Shown here piece after piece: positions 1 through 9,759 of a DNA stretch of 26,454 nucleotides. Where the stretch lies: the NCBI GenBank assembly GCA_029298735.1, contig JANSLP010000405.1:1-26454 (forward strand). The letters are read 5' to 3'. The stretch is from Ophiostoma sp. CBS 140.51 (taxonomy: Eukaryota > Ascomycota > Sordariomycetes > Ophiostomatales > Ophiostomataceae). The notes below the pieces were generated by a model. That model saw only the letters and a list, made by a program, of their open reading frames with translations, was not told where the DNA came from and did no database searches. Numbering within the stretch: the stretch's first letter is position 1; each line of letters starts with the position of its first letter. Both the position numbers and the translations under genes were made by a program.

Positions 1-635
1 TGAGGGAACGGCGAAGGTTGTGGGAAAATGGGGATATATGTTGTAGAGAGGGAAGGGGTAGAGATTGAGAGGATGGGAGGATAGGAACGAAAAAGAAAAC
101 TGACCTTCAAAGCCGAAATATGCCATGAATACATTACGTATCACGACATCTGTCGCCAATGGTCTACAATTCATTGTACAAAAAATACACATCGTGCCAG
201 TATGAGCGAGCATCATGCTACATTATTTATTGCTTGACCTGTCAAACAAGTGGCAGAACCCCACATTGCCAACTATGATGAACATCTTCTACGGGTTATC
301 TTTAAGTGTCTTTTTTTGGAAAATTATATTGTTGCAAAACGAAGCGGGCTCTTCGTATCGATAACTAAAACTTTGAACGGCATCTCGTCTCGACAGCACG
401 GAGATCCTTTATGATATAAAATGCAAACACAACCGCAATAACAACTACAACTATGCCACCTCCCGTGACTGGACGACTCCTAGGAGAGCACTGCACAGGA
501 AAAACCCCCCTTTCTCCTTTTTGGTGAGTTAAACAGAAACAGAAGCAGAACACAGTACATATAAAAGAACAAAAAACAATGCTGGCCTGGCAAAGGTCAC
601 CAACCGCCGAACTCGAACAATGCTCACAGGGAGAC
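1..635. other. Argonaute 3' flank, no gene seen
   Basis: I see no coding region here. The stretch lies downstream of the Argonaute stop codon and probably holds its 3' UTR. A minus-strand AATAAA-type signal at 226-231, about 400 nt past the stop, is a possible polyadenylation signal, though fungal signals are loose. Positions 1-110 are purine-rich and could belong to the promoter or leader of a gene left of the window, but nothing shows that directly. Confidence 0.4.
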
Positions 636-3600
636 TTAGATGAACCACATGGTGTAAGGAGTAAAGTTGCGGTTCTTGTCAACGGACTCCTTGGCACCCA
701 TCGGAAGAAGGGGAAGAGATTCCGTCGGGTGAGTGACACTACCGGACGTCTTCTTCGCATTCCAGCTCTCCAGCGCCTTGCGGACCATATCAGGATCCTT
801 GCGGTCCGACTCCACGTTCTCATGAGCCCGGGCACGATCACCGGCCAAATGGGCATAGTACACCGCAGGGTGAAGGGACACCGGAGTGGTGGAGCGGGTG
901 TACTGGTAGCACTGCTGGTAGATCATCTTCTGGAGAAGAGCCGTTGGCATCTTCACCTCGTCGTGGATCACATGGTAGTGAACGGGCCGAGCAGTACCCT
1001 GGATGGCAGTGTGCGAGCACAGGTAGAAGTCGTAGTGGAAGGGATGGGTGACTTCCTTCTCCACTAGGGTGCCGGGCAGCGGGTTGCCGTTGCGGTCGCC
1101 TGATCCCTGCTCGGGGAAGAAGCGGACGTGATGGCGCTTCGTAGCCACAATGACCGTTATCTTGGGCACGCGGCCACACCGCTTCTGGAAAATCGCCTTC
1201 ATGTGTGCCACCTCAAAGTCCATCACCTGCTGGAACTGGCCCTCGCTGACACCGTCACGGAAGTAGAAGACGTGAGCGGGCATCTTACAGTTGAGCGTTT
1301 GGCACCACTTGTGGAGGGCATTCTCGAAGATGCTCGTCATTCGAACAGAGTTAACAATCTCTTGACGGTATCCGTTTGTCTGACAGAATGCCGAGTACTT
1401 GGCAGCGTCCTTGTCCCACGAGATAGCCATGGCAGCCATGGACGGCTCCAGCTCGCCCTTCATGTTGGTCGAACCGTGCGATACATCCAGGCCGATGATC
1501 ATGGTTGGCTGGGTGAAGAATGCAGGGGAAGAGGGAGAGGCACCCTCAGCAGGCACGCGGCACGTGGTGCCACCCAGCTTGGCGTTGACCTTCATGGAGA
1601 CGTTGGAGCAGTACTGAGGCTGCGCCTTTCTCACATGGGCGGCATTCAGCATCTGCGACACGATGCCGAAGCGACACTCACCGTTCTTCTTCAGGCGGTA
1701 GTAGGGGAAGGAGTTCTTGGAGGGAAGAACCCAGAACATGATGACCGGATCCTCACCACCGTTGGCATCTCTGGTCGCATTGTACGCATCTGCAAACGCG
1801 TCGCCAAGATCCTTGCCACGAGGGAAGGTAGTCAGGTGAGGGGGCTTCTCGACAAGACCGCCATGGTCCTTGAAGGTCTTCATGAAGACACGTGCAAAGT
1901 TCTGAGCAGTGGGAAAGTCGATACAGCCGTCGACGATACCGAGGCCCCACGACCGCAACTCCCGGCCCTTGTTGTTGATCAAGAACAGCTTCGAGCGGAG
2001 ATCCCACCTACCGCTCGTACCAGGATTGGCGGAGCCGTTCTTGTACTGAACGGTGGGCGCCTTGAGAAGGCGGGCCTGGACCTTAGTCATCTCGGTGTTG
2101 ACACGGATACCAAACTCACGCAGGTACTCATCAGTGTTCCATCCCAGACGGTTCACGTTCTCAGTGATGCTCTTGGCACGCTCGGCGGGACGTGTAACAG
2201 CGAACTTGATCATGTCCGACGTCTGCGGACCGTTCAGCTTGAAGTTGTATCGCTGCCAAGGCAGGATGCGGCACACCTCAATCGGGAAAGCACCGTCGCG
2301 TGTGGTCTCAATGACCGGGAAGTTCGGGAACTGGAGGGGCACGTCGTACTGTTTGAGATAGTGATCGTAGACAGTACGGGTCTCACCAGTCTTGCGCAGC
2401 GTGAACGTGTAGTTCTTGGACGTTGCGCCCTCGAACATGTACTTCTGGTGCCAGGCAAAACGACCGATTGTGTAGGTCTTCGTGTCGTTCTTCTTTCCGC
2501 GGTGGAAGACCTTGAAACGAAGCTTGTGGAGACGACGCAGAACCTTGAAGGCATCCGACATGGTTGGCTCACGGGTCTTCTCGTTTCCCACCCACTGGAT
2601 GGGCTTCAGCAGATTGGCAAGCTCGACAGGGGTGCGAACGTTCCACTTGTCACTGGAGATATTGATAAGATTCAAGACCAGCCTGTCGAGAGTCTGGTCC
2701 TTCCAGAAGGTCGTGTTGGCAACGTCCACGTTAATACCGAGACCGCTGCCGCCGGTGCGAATGGACTCGGAAAGGCGAAAGGCGGCGTAGATGCCCTTGG
2801 AGGCATAGATGGTTCCGTCCAGGTCGCGCTTGGGAGCCTTAGGGTGGTAGAAGTTCCGACGAATAGCAGTCATGGACTGCGACGGCTTCTGACGGAGGGC
2901 ATGATCAAAGAAGTTCATGCACTCCAGGATGTGGGTGTCCCACCCGCTCTTGCCACGCAGGTAGGACATGAGGCTGTCCAGGTAGATGGCGCTTGTCTGC
3001 CGGATCACCATGATAAATTGATTCGGGTGGCCTGGACGGCCCTGCTTGCCTTGCTCAGCGTCCAGGTCAATGGCGATCTTGAAGGGGACCTGCTTGTTGC
3101 AGATAGACCTGTAGAGGTGATGTGTTAGTAGACTGTACGATAATCAGGCTTTGCAGTCACAAAGTCAATGGAGTATAAGTATTCTTACCATGCGAGACTA
3201 CGCCCATCGTAGAGCCACACCTGAGGATCGCGTTCGAGATGCTTTTGAACAGCATGAGAAGCCCAACATTTCTTGTAGACAATGGACTTGGGAGGCTCGG
3301 GAACAAGCGAAACCTATGTGATAATGTTAGAGTTACACAATTTGATTTGTCTATATTTCAACCCCCCTCCCCCCCCAAAAAACCACAAGCTCAACATGGA
3401 AACACAGGTTCTCAACTTACAGCGTATTGGTAGACCGTGACAGCATTGGTCTGCTCGACGCGGTACTGGTTGACGCGGATGTTCACCGGCCTGTCCTTTT
3501 CATTGTAGCCCGGACGAGCGGCAAAGAGTGGCTTCTTTCCATCTGTGACGAACGCCTCGGGTGGCAGATCCATGCGGTTTGGCACCTCCTTCTCCCGGCG

Positions 3601-3864
3601 CCTGCTCTCCTCCATTTTGTCGCGAGCAGGATCGAAGCCCATGCCCTGGACAAACGGATTCGGTCCACGGGGACTAGACGGACCGGGCGAACCCGACGGA
3701 GTCTGCTGAGCCAGCTCAAGGTTGCCTGGACGGCCCTGATGGGATGATTGGCTAGAGCTGCGTTGGTGACCCGCACCAGGAGGGGGTCCGCCGCTCTGAG
3801 AGCCGTGGGAGGGACGGCGCTGATGGCCGGGCGGCGGTCCGCCTTGCTGAGACTGTCCGCTCAT
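636..3864 (-). CDS. Argonaute protein (RNA-silencing slicer), three exons
   Basis: Exons on the minus strand are 3864-3421, 3313-3189 and 3108-636; the introns (107 and 80 nt) have GTAAG donors and CTAAC branch points. The joined product is 1013 aa. Order: Gln/Pro/Gly/Ser-rich low-complexity N-terminus (about 1-70), ArgoN, linker 1 (about 273-325), PAZ (about 330-475), MID (about 555-690) and PIWI (about 722-985), ending in MWFI. The slicer tetrad is complete: D730 (GLDVSHG), E773 (YRQEI), D808 (FRDGVSEGQF), H943 (YYAHLAG). MID 5'-phosphate residues also align: Y660, K664, Q675, K696, K700. Such proteins bind small RNAs and cleave complementary transcripts in quelling or antiviral silencing. 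The first ATG is at 3864; the two codons before it (TTG GCA) are not a start. Fungi often carry two paralogues (QDE-2 and SMS-2 types). The N-terminus lacks the dense RGG repeats I associate with QDE-2, but I cannot assign the clade. Confidence 0.95.
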
Positions 3865-3906
3865 TGCCAAGCCGCAAGCGTAGGGTGAAACTAGATGAGA
3901 AGATAG

Positions 3907-3915
3907 TTAGCTCAT
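3907..3915 (-). promoter_or_regulatory. Minimal upstream ORF (Met-Ser-stop) in the Argonaute leader
   Basis: On the minus strand the leader reads ATGAGCTAA, a two-codon uORF about 43 nt before the Argonaute ATG. The same bases contain CTAAC followed by CTCATCTAG, which could instead be a branch point and acceptor of a leader intron. I found no good donor upstream, so I favour the uORF reading only weakly. Confidence 0.3.
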
Positions 3916-4189
3916 GTGTCCTCTTGAGCTTGAGTGGAACAAGCGCTGCCTGCCTGTATGAGACGTGCTTGGAATCAAGTCGAATGTGAGAGACTGGAGT
4001 GGTGATCTACGATGTTTAGGAGAGGAACAAAAATGTGAAGAGTGAGAGAAGAGAGCCCTGAGGCAAGTAGTCAGGGGGGCAAGAGGAGAGATGTGTGAGG
4101 AGGGTATAGAGAGAAGGGAGGAAGAGGAGAAGGGAAGGTGAAAGGTGTTGTGAACACTGGTCTTGTTGGTGATGATGTTGCAGAAGAAG

Positions 4190-4282
4190 AGAGTCTGCAG
4201 ATGTGTATTGTGTTTTTTGAAGAGGAGAGAGAGAGGGAGACAAAAACAGAGAGAGGGAGGTGGGCAGGGCTAGGTATTTATA
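4190..4282 (-). promoter_or_regulatory. Probable Argonaute core promoter (TATA box plus CT-rich initiator)
   Basis: On the minus strand TATAAATA is read from 4282 to 4275. It is followed by a long pyrimidine stretch (about 4260-4205) and CAA-rich sequence, a common transcription-start arrangement in filamentous fungi. This would give a leader of roughly 330-390 nt before the ATG at 3864. This is inference from motif and position. Confidence 0.45.
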
Positions 4283-5768
4283 CTCGTGGGAGGGAGGCTC
4301 AGAGGACTGCACTTCGAGCAAGATTAGGAAGGAGCGACGTGACAAACGGAGAGGATGACAATCAAGCGCAGTCATGAGTAAACAACAAGGCCAGAGGGAA
4401 AAGTAAGTCTCGATACGATACAGAGGTGATGTAGGGGGAGATGACAAGGTGAGGTAGGTGTAGTCGAAGGAGTGGTGATGTGGTGAGAGACCGTAGATGA
4501 TGCTGTTGCGAGCAACAGATGATGCACTTACTGGTATGAATTCGATGCAAAAGTGAGTATTGAGAGCTTCCGAGAGTTGTGAAGTGAGAGTGCAGCAGAC
4601 TGTGATGCCAATATGACAACAAAGTCGTGCAGCCAACGCTGACAAGCTGAGATGATACAAACAAACACTTCTGCCACGAAAGCGAGAAGGATATGATGGC
4701 TGATCTGACACGAAATACAGATAACAAACAGAAAAAATCAACAACAGAGGAAGCTAAAACCAAATCAAAAGACAGGCGAGCTGTATGTGATCAGGATTTT
4801 TTACTCGAGATGATCGTGGGGTGATCGGAGAGGGAGGGGAGAGTGGTCGGAGAGAGTGTGTCCCTGGTGAGGTGAGGGACAGTGGATGGCGAGGGTGAAG
4901 AAAGAAAAGAGAGAGAGGAGGGAGAGAAAATCTAGATAATTTTTTCAGAAGAGGACACGACACGTCAAGCAGGTTGCTACGCCAAAAATAGGAAGGACAG
5001 CAGTCTTGGACGCAGCCAGGGAAAGAGCGACCGTCGGCATTGAGAAAGTCTACGTGGAAACGGAAGGAGCATACGCAAGCCAGTCGGCCGGCCTTCTCTA
5101 CGTGCAAGCACACTACTCTCTCCCGGCAGTCCCATGCAGGTCGTCAACCAGGTGGAATGCAATGATTCAGCTTCTCCAAGCAAGCAGGTACCTCGTTGTG
5201 TCTCCTGTTCAGACGCGTGCCTTCCTATTGTTGTGAGTGGAGAACCCGGCCGTGATTTATTGCACAGGATATGGCAGGCACTCATAGGCCAGCCAGGGCA
5301 TCAGTTTCTATGCTGTCTAGCACAGAAAATAGCCAAGAAAGAGTAGTCTGGCACAAAATTAACAACAATGGCAGTAACAGTTAGGTCCTCCTTCTCTGAA
5401 TAGCGATTCGGGGGCTGCATTCATGCTGAGCTAAGCGGAAATCTGCTCTGTTAGCCGCCAAATAGTGTAGAGAGAAAATGGTAGAGGCTCAGGTGATGTG
5501 AGCATCAGAGAGACCACATCAATGCCAGAGAACCATCTGATTCAATGGCCAATGCGTTGTGATAGGAATGCAAAAGCAAGTAGATGCAAAAGAGAGCGCA
5601 CCGTCAATGTGGAGTGAAGTTGACGATAGTTGCGATAGTGAGGTCGATAAGAGACAGCTACAATAGCAGCTTGTAGGAGCCTAATAGGGGGCTAATAGGG
5701 AGGTCAACAATTCACTGAATGGGGAGTGATCGGCACTAACACCAGCTTGTTGGCCTCGCTTGCCAAAA

Positions 5769-5831
5769 AATTGATAAAATAATTGATTGGTGAATTGATC
5801 AAATGATAAAAACATATAATAACGAATTGAT
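5769..5831. repeat. AT-rich AATTGAT repeat, partly 12-bp periodic
   Basis: AATTGAT occurs at 5769, 5781, 5793 and 5825. The first three are spaced exactly 12 bp apart, which suggests a degenerate short tandem repeat. The patch sits about 280-340 bp beyond the RNA14 stop codon. No function can be read from it. Confidence 0.5.
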
Positions 5832-6107
5832 GTATTTTATCTAAAGGACCGTGCAACCGTGCAAACGCGCAGAAGTCAGTTGGATCTCCTCGCCATCTTG
5901 AATGGCATCGCATTCTCAACTGAAGCCGTGCTCAAATCGATCTCTTTGATTTTTGATTTTTTTAAAACATCTCAAAATGCACATGCACGCGTAAAAAACA
6001 ATTGTATGCAATGCACCCCAGGTTTCCCAAACCAAACGCAATTGCCTGAAAATCAAAGTTCAAATGCACCTCTTATCCTTCTCAAAATGTACCCCGTACT
6101 ATGCGGC

Positions 6108-9100
6108 TCAGTACCGGTATTGCTGCTGCTGCTGCCAGTCATACTGCTGCCCGCCGTGTGCTGGTGGTGGGTCATACGAGTCTTGTGCGTCTGGACGCAG
6201 CGATGATTGCTGGTAGCCGCCCGACGCAACACGACCTCCGCCGCCAATGCCAGCGCCAGGACCAGGAGAGTTCCTATTTCCATGGTAGTCTGACGCCGAC
6301 ACCTGCCGGGCATGCTGTCCTCCTCCACGACCATAGTTCCCTCGACCTCCACCGGCAGCACCGGCTCGCCGCGATGCCTCGTATGCGACGTTGGGATCAA
6401 TTTCCGTCTCCCGCAGCAAGTGCACAAGACCAGGCGCCGTGTAGCGCAGGCCGTTATACTGCGCAGCAGGCGGGATCTGGCCCAACAAGAAGGTGACCAT
6501 CGTTGGCAGTGGTGGCGGCGGACCACTACCAGCTCCACCACCATAGCCGCCATAGCCGCCACCAACACCACCAAGACGCCGCTGCTGGTCGAGACGACGG
6601 CCGGCGGCACCCTTGAGCGGTGACTCGCCGCGCTGGAACTCGCGCTGCTCAGCAGCACGGAGAATCTTGCGTGGCGGGTTGTTGATGTTGCCGCCGGCAT
6701 CATCATAGTCATCGCCAGCATATGGCCGCTTGGGTGAGTTGGTGCCGCCGCCAGCACCACCAGCACCGCCAGGTGCGTTTAGGAACTGGAGCCGCGGACT
6801 AGCGCCACGTAGGCCTGGGCCAGGCATGGGGCTGTTGCGCACAGATCCTGGCTGCTTCTCGACAGACGGCAGGATCAGGCGAGGCCGCAGCTGGGTGATG
6901 GGGGAGATGATGAGGCGGGCGCTAACCGGGTCGAACTTCTCGGTCGAGAACCGCTTGCTGAATAGCGCCAGCTTCGGGTCGTTGGGGTACAGCTCGGCCA
7001 TGCGCTTCTCCAACTCATTCACCCGGGCCAGCTCGCCATACTCGGCCTCGCGCTTGTGCATATACGCCAAGAGGGGCTTCGCCTTGTGGACGGTCTCCGG
7101 CTTCTGTGCCAGCTTGTTGACGCATGTCTCAAAGACAACGCGGGAGTCTGTAAATATGTTAGTAAAAGAATAACAATATGTAAAGAGTCTTGGCACGGGG
7201 TACTCACTTGTGTTGTCGCCGTGGGCGGTCAGGTACTTGATGTACTCGATCATAAAGTACGGGTCCTCGGGGAATAGCTTGGCGCCGCGCTCAAAGATCT
7301 TGCCGCCGGCCTTGTCGTTGTAGCACTTCCACTCCATCTTGGCCACAGCGACGTAAATGTCGCTCTTAAGACGGCCACCCTTGCGTGCCTCAGCAAAGAC
7401 GTGCCGCAGACCACCGAGAGGGCCTTGGGGACTGCCCTTACCCTGGATACGTCGCATGGCACGGGCCAGGGCAATCCACACGTGTGTCAGGCACTTGGAG
7501 ATGACGTCTGTTTGTGCAATGTAGCCCTGCTTGATGAAAGCGGTCTGCTTTTCTCTCTCCTCGTCCATGGCGGTCTTGTGGGTGTCGCCGTTGAATCCGC
7601 GACGATCGTCGTCGTCGTCATCATCGTCATCGTTATTGTTGTTTTGCTGCTGGTTGGACGCAGCCAGTCTCTCCTCGAGACGCGCCAGATCGTTCTTCTC
7701 GCGGTCCTGCACTGCCTTGTACTGGTCACGCAGAGCCTGGATGGCCTTGTCGTACGGCTTCCGGACAGCGGCTCCACGAGCCACCTTGGCGTCGTCACCC
7801 TCTTCGACGGGGTATGTTGACTCAATGCGGTCGGCGTGCTTGAGTGCGAGCAGAACGTTCTCCGGGTTGGCCTCGATGCCGTCTACGAGGAAGTCGAGGC
7901 CCTTCTCCTGGTTGTTCTCCTTGATGTCGTTCTCAAAGCACCACTCGGCGGCCTCCACCCAAAGCTCGGGCCAGAACCGGAGTGGCATTAGAGCCTGCTT
8001 GTAGCAATACAGAATGCGAGCCTTCAAAACCTCGGGCTCGTCAAGTTGTAGGTCGAGCGGATCTGACTTCTCCCAAGCAATGCGCTTCTGCCACAAATCG
8101 ACCTGCGTCATGTACTCCTGGTAGCCTTCGAAGCCGGCGACGGGAGGCAGGTGCGAGAGCGTTGTTGGGCTGAGGCCGCGGGTTAGGTTGTCCAGCGCGG
8201 TGTTGGCACTCTTGGCGGACATATAAGCCGGAGAACGCTCAGCAAGAAATTTGCGGCCGGTGATCTTGTTCAGGCCCATTTCGAACTGGTCGTATTCCTT
8301 CCACAGCTGGTTGACGTTGGAGATGGGAACGCTGGTGGCGCGACGGAACGCCTTGCGCAGCTGGTCCATCTTTTGCTGGTCCTGCCAGCCACTGCCACCA
8401 ATAGTACCAGGGCCTGAGCGGATGAACTGCACGTAGTCTTGCCAGATGCCGCCAGAGTCTCTGTCGATGCCGACGTTGTCGAGAACAAACTCGTAGGCGC
8501 GAGCAACGACAGTGCGCGCCTCGGAGCCCGCATCGGTGAGGTTGTTGCGCCGCCGGACATAGTCAAGGTAGACCAGCCAGAGGGGCACGTTGACAACCTT
8601 GGTGAGCGACTTGTTGAAGATGGCTTCCGCTGCTGTGAAGTTCTCTAGCTCAAGCTCCATGTTGAGGTATGCAACCCACATTTCTGCAGCCTGGGGAAAA
8701 ACTTCAAAGAACTTGTCAAAGGTCGAGCGAGCCTCGTCGAACCGGTAATTGCGACGGTGGTCGTCAATCAACGCAAGCCACGAGTCGAGGGCGCCGCGAG
8801 GGTCGTCCTTGGTGCGAGCCTCAAGAGCATCGATACTGCTCTGGCCAGCAAGACCAAGGGGGGCAGGCGGAGGAGGGGCCTGTTGCGGAACTGGCACGAC
8901 CGGGCCACCCTGAGGTGCTGCCTGTGTTGAGGCCTGTGCTGGCCGGTCGTATTGCGTGTTGTGTGAGGATCCGTAGGAGGTATCGTTCTGAGCGGTAGTT
9001 GTAGAGGAAGAAGCACCGTTGTTTGTTGCGGTCGGTGGTTCGTAGTTGCTGGTCAGCTGTTCGGGATCATACTCCTCGCCGTCGTCGTCTGCTTCTGGTG

Positions 9101-9593
9101 CCGGTGCTGCGTTGCCGCTCTCGTCGTCTTCGTCATCAGAGTCGTCCGCGAGGAAGCCACCAACGGCCTTCGGCTTCTTGGCCGGTGCCGGTGCAGCTGC
9201 AGGTGTCGAGTCTGCTGATTCTTCTGCATCGGCAGTATCTTCCTGTGGTTCTTCTGCGGGCTCTTCTCCCTCGTCTCCCTCTTCTTCTCCTTCATCTCCC
9301 TCTTCCTCTTCCTCACCACCTTCCTCCCCCTCTTCCTCCTCTTCATCGTCACCAGTGGGGACAATGGCTGCGCCAGGATCATATTCGGCGGCATCGCCAC
9401 TACCAACGTCGGCATCAACAGTCGGGGAAGACAAAGCATCACCAGCAGCATCAGGAACATCAAGATCTGTAGCTTGTTTTTCGCTCTCGCTAATTTGCAT
9501 CATATCAGAGGTCGCCCCCTGTTCCTCCACAGCCATCTCATTCTCGGTCCACTCGGTATCCTGGGCCACTGCCTCGTCGGCATTTGAAGCCAT
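6108..9593 (-). CDS. rna14: RNA14 / CstF-77-like mRNA 3'-end processing factor
   Basis: The coding exons are 9593-7208 and 7147-6108. The 60-nt intron (7148-7207) has donor GTGAGT, branch TACTAAC and acceptor TTTACAG; splicing joins DNT to NSRVVFE and gives 1141 aa. The intron is stop-free and a multiple of three, so the unspliced frame also stays open (1161 aa). Residues 1-250 are disordered, with a strongly acidic Glu/Gly tract at about 81-112 and a Pro/Gln-rich stretch. HAT helical repeats run from about 255 to 870 (for example LWQKRIAWEKSDPL). They are interrupted by a Gln/Asn/Asp insert at about 648-663 with nine consecutive Asp. The C-terminus is Gly-rich, contains a short conserved segment (PPPPLPTMVTFLLGQIPPAA, like the Rna14 tail that binds Rna15) and ends in poly-Gln. 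RNA14 dimerises and scaffolds cleavage factor IA in the nucleus for poly(A)-site cleavage. The ATG at 9593 follows a probable leader intron. Confidence 0.93.
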   Translation of the reverse strand: MASNADEAVAQDTEWTENEMAVEEQGATSDMMQISESEKQATDLDVPDAAGDALSSPTVDADVGSGDAAEYDPGAAIVPTGDDEEEEEGEEGGEEEEEGDEGEEEGDEGEEPAEEPQEDTADAEESADSTPAAAPAPAKKPKAVGGFLADDSDDEDDESGNAAPAPEADDDGEEYDPEQLTSNYEPPTATNNGASSSTTTAQNDTSYGSSHNTQYDRPAQASTQAAPQGGPVVPVPQQAPPPPAPLGLAGQSSIDALEARTKDDPRGALDSWLALIDDHRRNYRFDEARSTFDKFFEVFPQAAEMWVAYLNMELELENFTAAEAIFNKSLTKVVNVPLWLVYLDYVRRRNNLTDAGSEARTVVARAYEFVLDNVGIDRDSGGIWQDYVQFIRSGPGTIGGSGWQDQQKMDQLRKAFRRATSVPISNVNQLWKEYDQFEMGLNKITGRKFLAERSPAYMSAKSANTALDNLTRGLSPTTLSHLPPVAGFEGYQEYMTQVDLWQKRIAWEKSDPLDLQLDEPEVLKARILYCYKQALMPLRFWPELWVEAAEWCFENDIKENNQEKGLDFLVDGIEANPENVLLALKHADRIESTYPVEEGDDAKVARGAAVRKPYDKAIQALRDQYKAVQDREKNDLARLEERLAASNQQQNNNNDDDDDDDDDRRGFNGDTHKTAMDEEREKQTAFIKQGYIAQTDVISKCLTHVWIALARAMRRIQGKGSPQGPLGGLRHVFAEARKGGRLKSDIYVAVAKMEWKCYNDKAGGKIFERGAKLFPEDPYFMIEYIKYLTAHGDNTSEYPVPRLFTYCYSFTNIFTDSRVVFETCVNKLAQKPETVHKAKPLLAYMHKREAEYGELARVNELEKRMAELYPNDPKLALFSKRFSTEKFDPVSARLIISPITQLRPRLILPSVEKQPGSVRNSPMPGPGLRGASPRLQFLNAPGGAGGAGGGTNSPKRPYAGDDYDDAGGNINNPPRKILRAAEQREFQRGESPLKGAAGRRLDQQRRLGGVGGGYGGYGGGAGSGPPPPLPTMVTFLLGQIPPAAQYNGLRYTAPGLVHLLRETEIDPNVAYEASRRAGAAGGGRGNYGRGGGQHARQVSASDYHGNRNSPGPGAGIGGGGRVASGGYQQSSLRPDAQDSYDPPPAHGGQQYDWQQQQQYRY

Positions 9594-9648
9594 GATTACG
9601 GGTGGGAAGGTAACGGTATATCTCGTCCGGGTCGACGTTGAGAAGAGT

Positions 9649-9759
9649 CTGCAGTAGAAAGTTAGTTATTATCATAGACTCGTCAAGGGCTGCGCAAGGC
9701 TGAGAAGTGCCATCCAAGCTTCAGATGTCCCGGATTCTGCACCTTCTATCTTGACATAC
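9649..9759 (-). other. Probable intron in the RNA14 5' leader
   Basis: On the minus strand a donor GTATGTCAA begins at 9759, with branch ACTAAC near 9666-9661 and acceptor CTACTGCAG ending at 9649. This would be a 111-nt intron leaving about 55 nt of leader exon before the RNA14 ATG. The signals match the coding introns nearby, but only transcript reads can confirm it. Confidence 0.6.

Larger units (their letters stand above)
3865..6107. other. 2.2-kb gene-free region upstream of Argonaute
   Basis: I found no convincing gene here. From the Argonaute end it holds the untranslated leader (to about 4260, CT-rich on the minus strand), a TATA box, a GA/CT-rich patch at about 4790-4930, and about 1 kb of ordinary-looking sequence. 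It ends with an AT-rich patch at 5763-5850 with repeated AATTGAT, and the RNA14 3' flank. Open frames across it are low-complexity and show no protein family. A noncoding RNA cannot be excluded. Confidence 0.5.

Noticed and set aside
1128..3128. 666-codon plus-strand open frame antisense to Argonaute
   Set aside because: It lies wholly over the Argonaute exons and intron 2 end, shows no family motifs, and is explained by GC-ending codon bias in the sense gene.
3865..3870. Argonaute start two codons earlier
   Set aside because: The codon there is TTG; the first ATG is at 3864.
4016..4744. 242-codon minus-strand open frame upstream of Argonaute
   Set aside because: It covers the TATA box and CT-rich leader, is Ser/Leu/Pro low-complexity, and resembles no protein family.
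9046..9657. Ser-rich plus-strand frame of 203 codons
   Set aside because: It is the antisense of the acidic Glu/Asp tract of RNA14; poly-Ser arises from reading acidic codons backwards.
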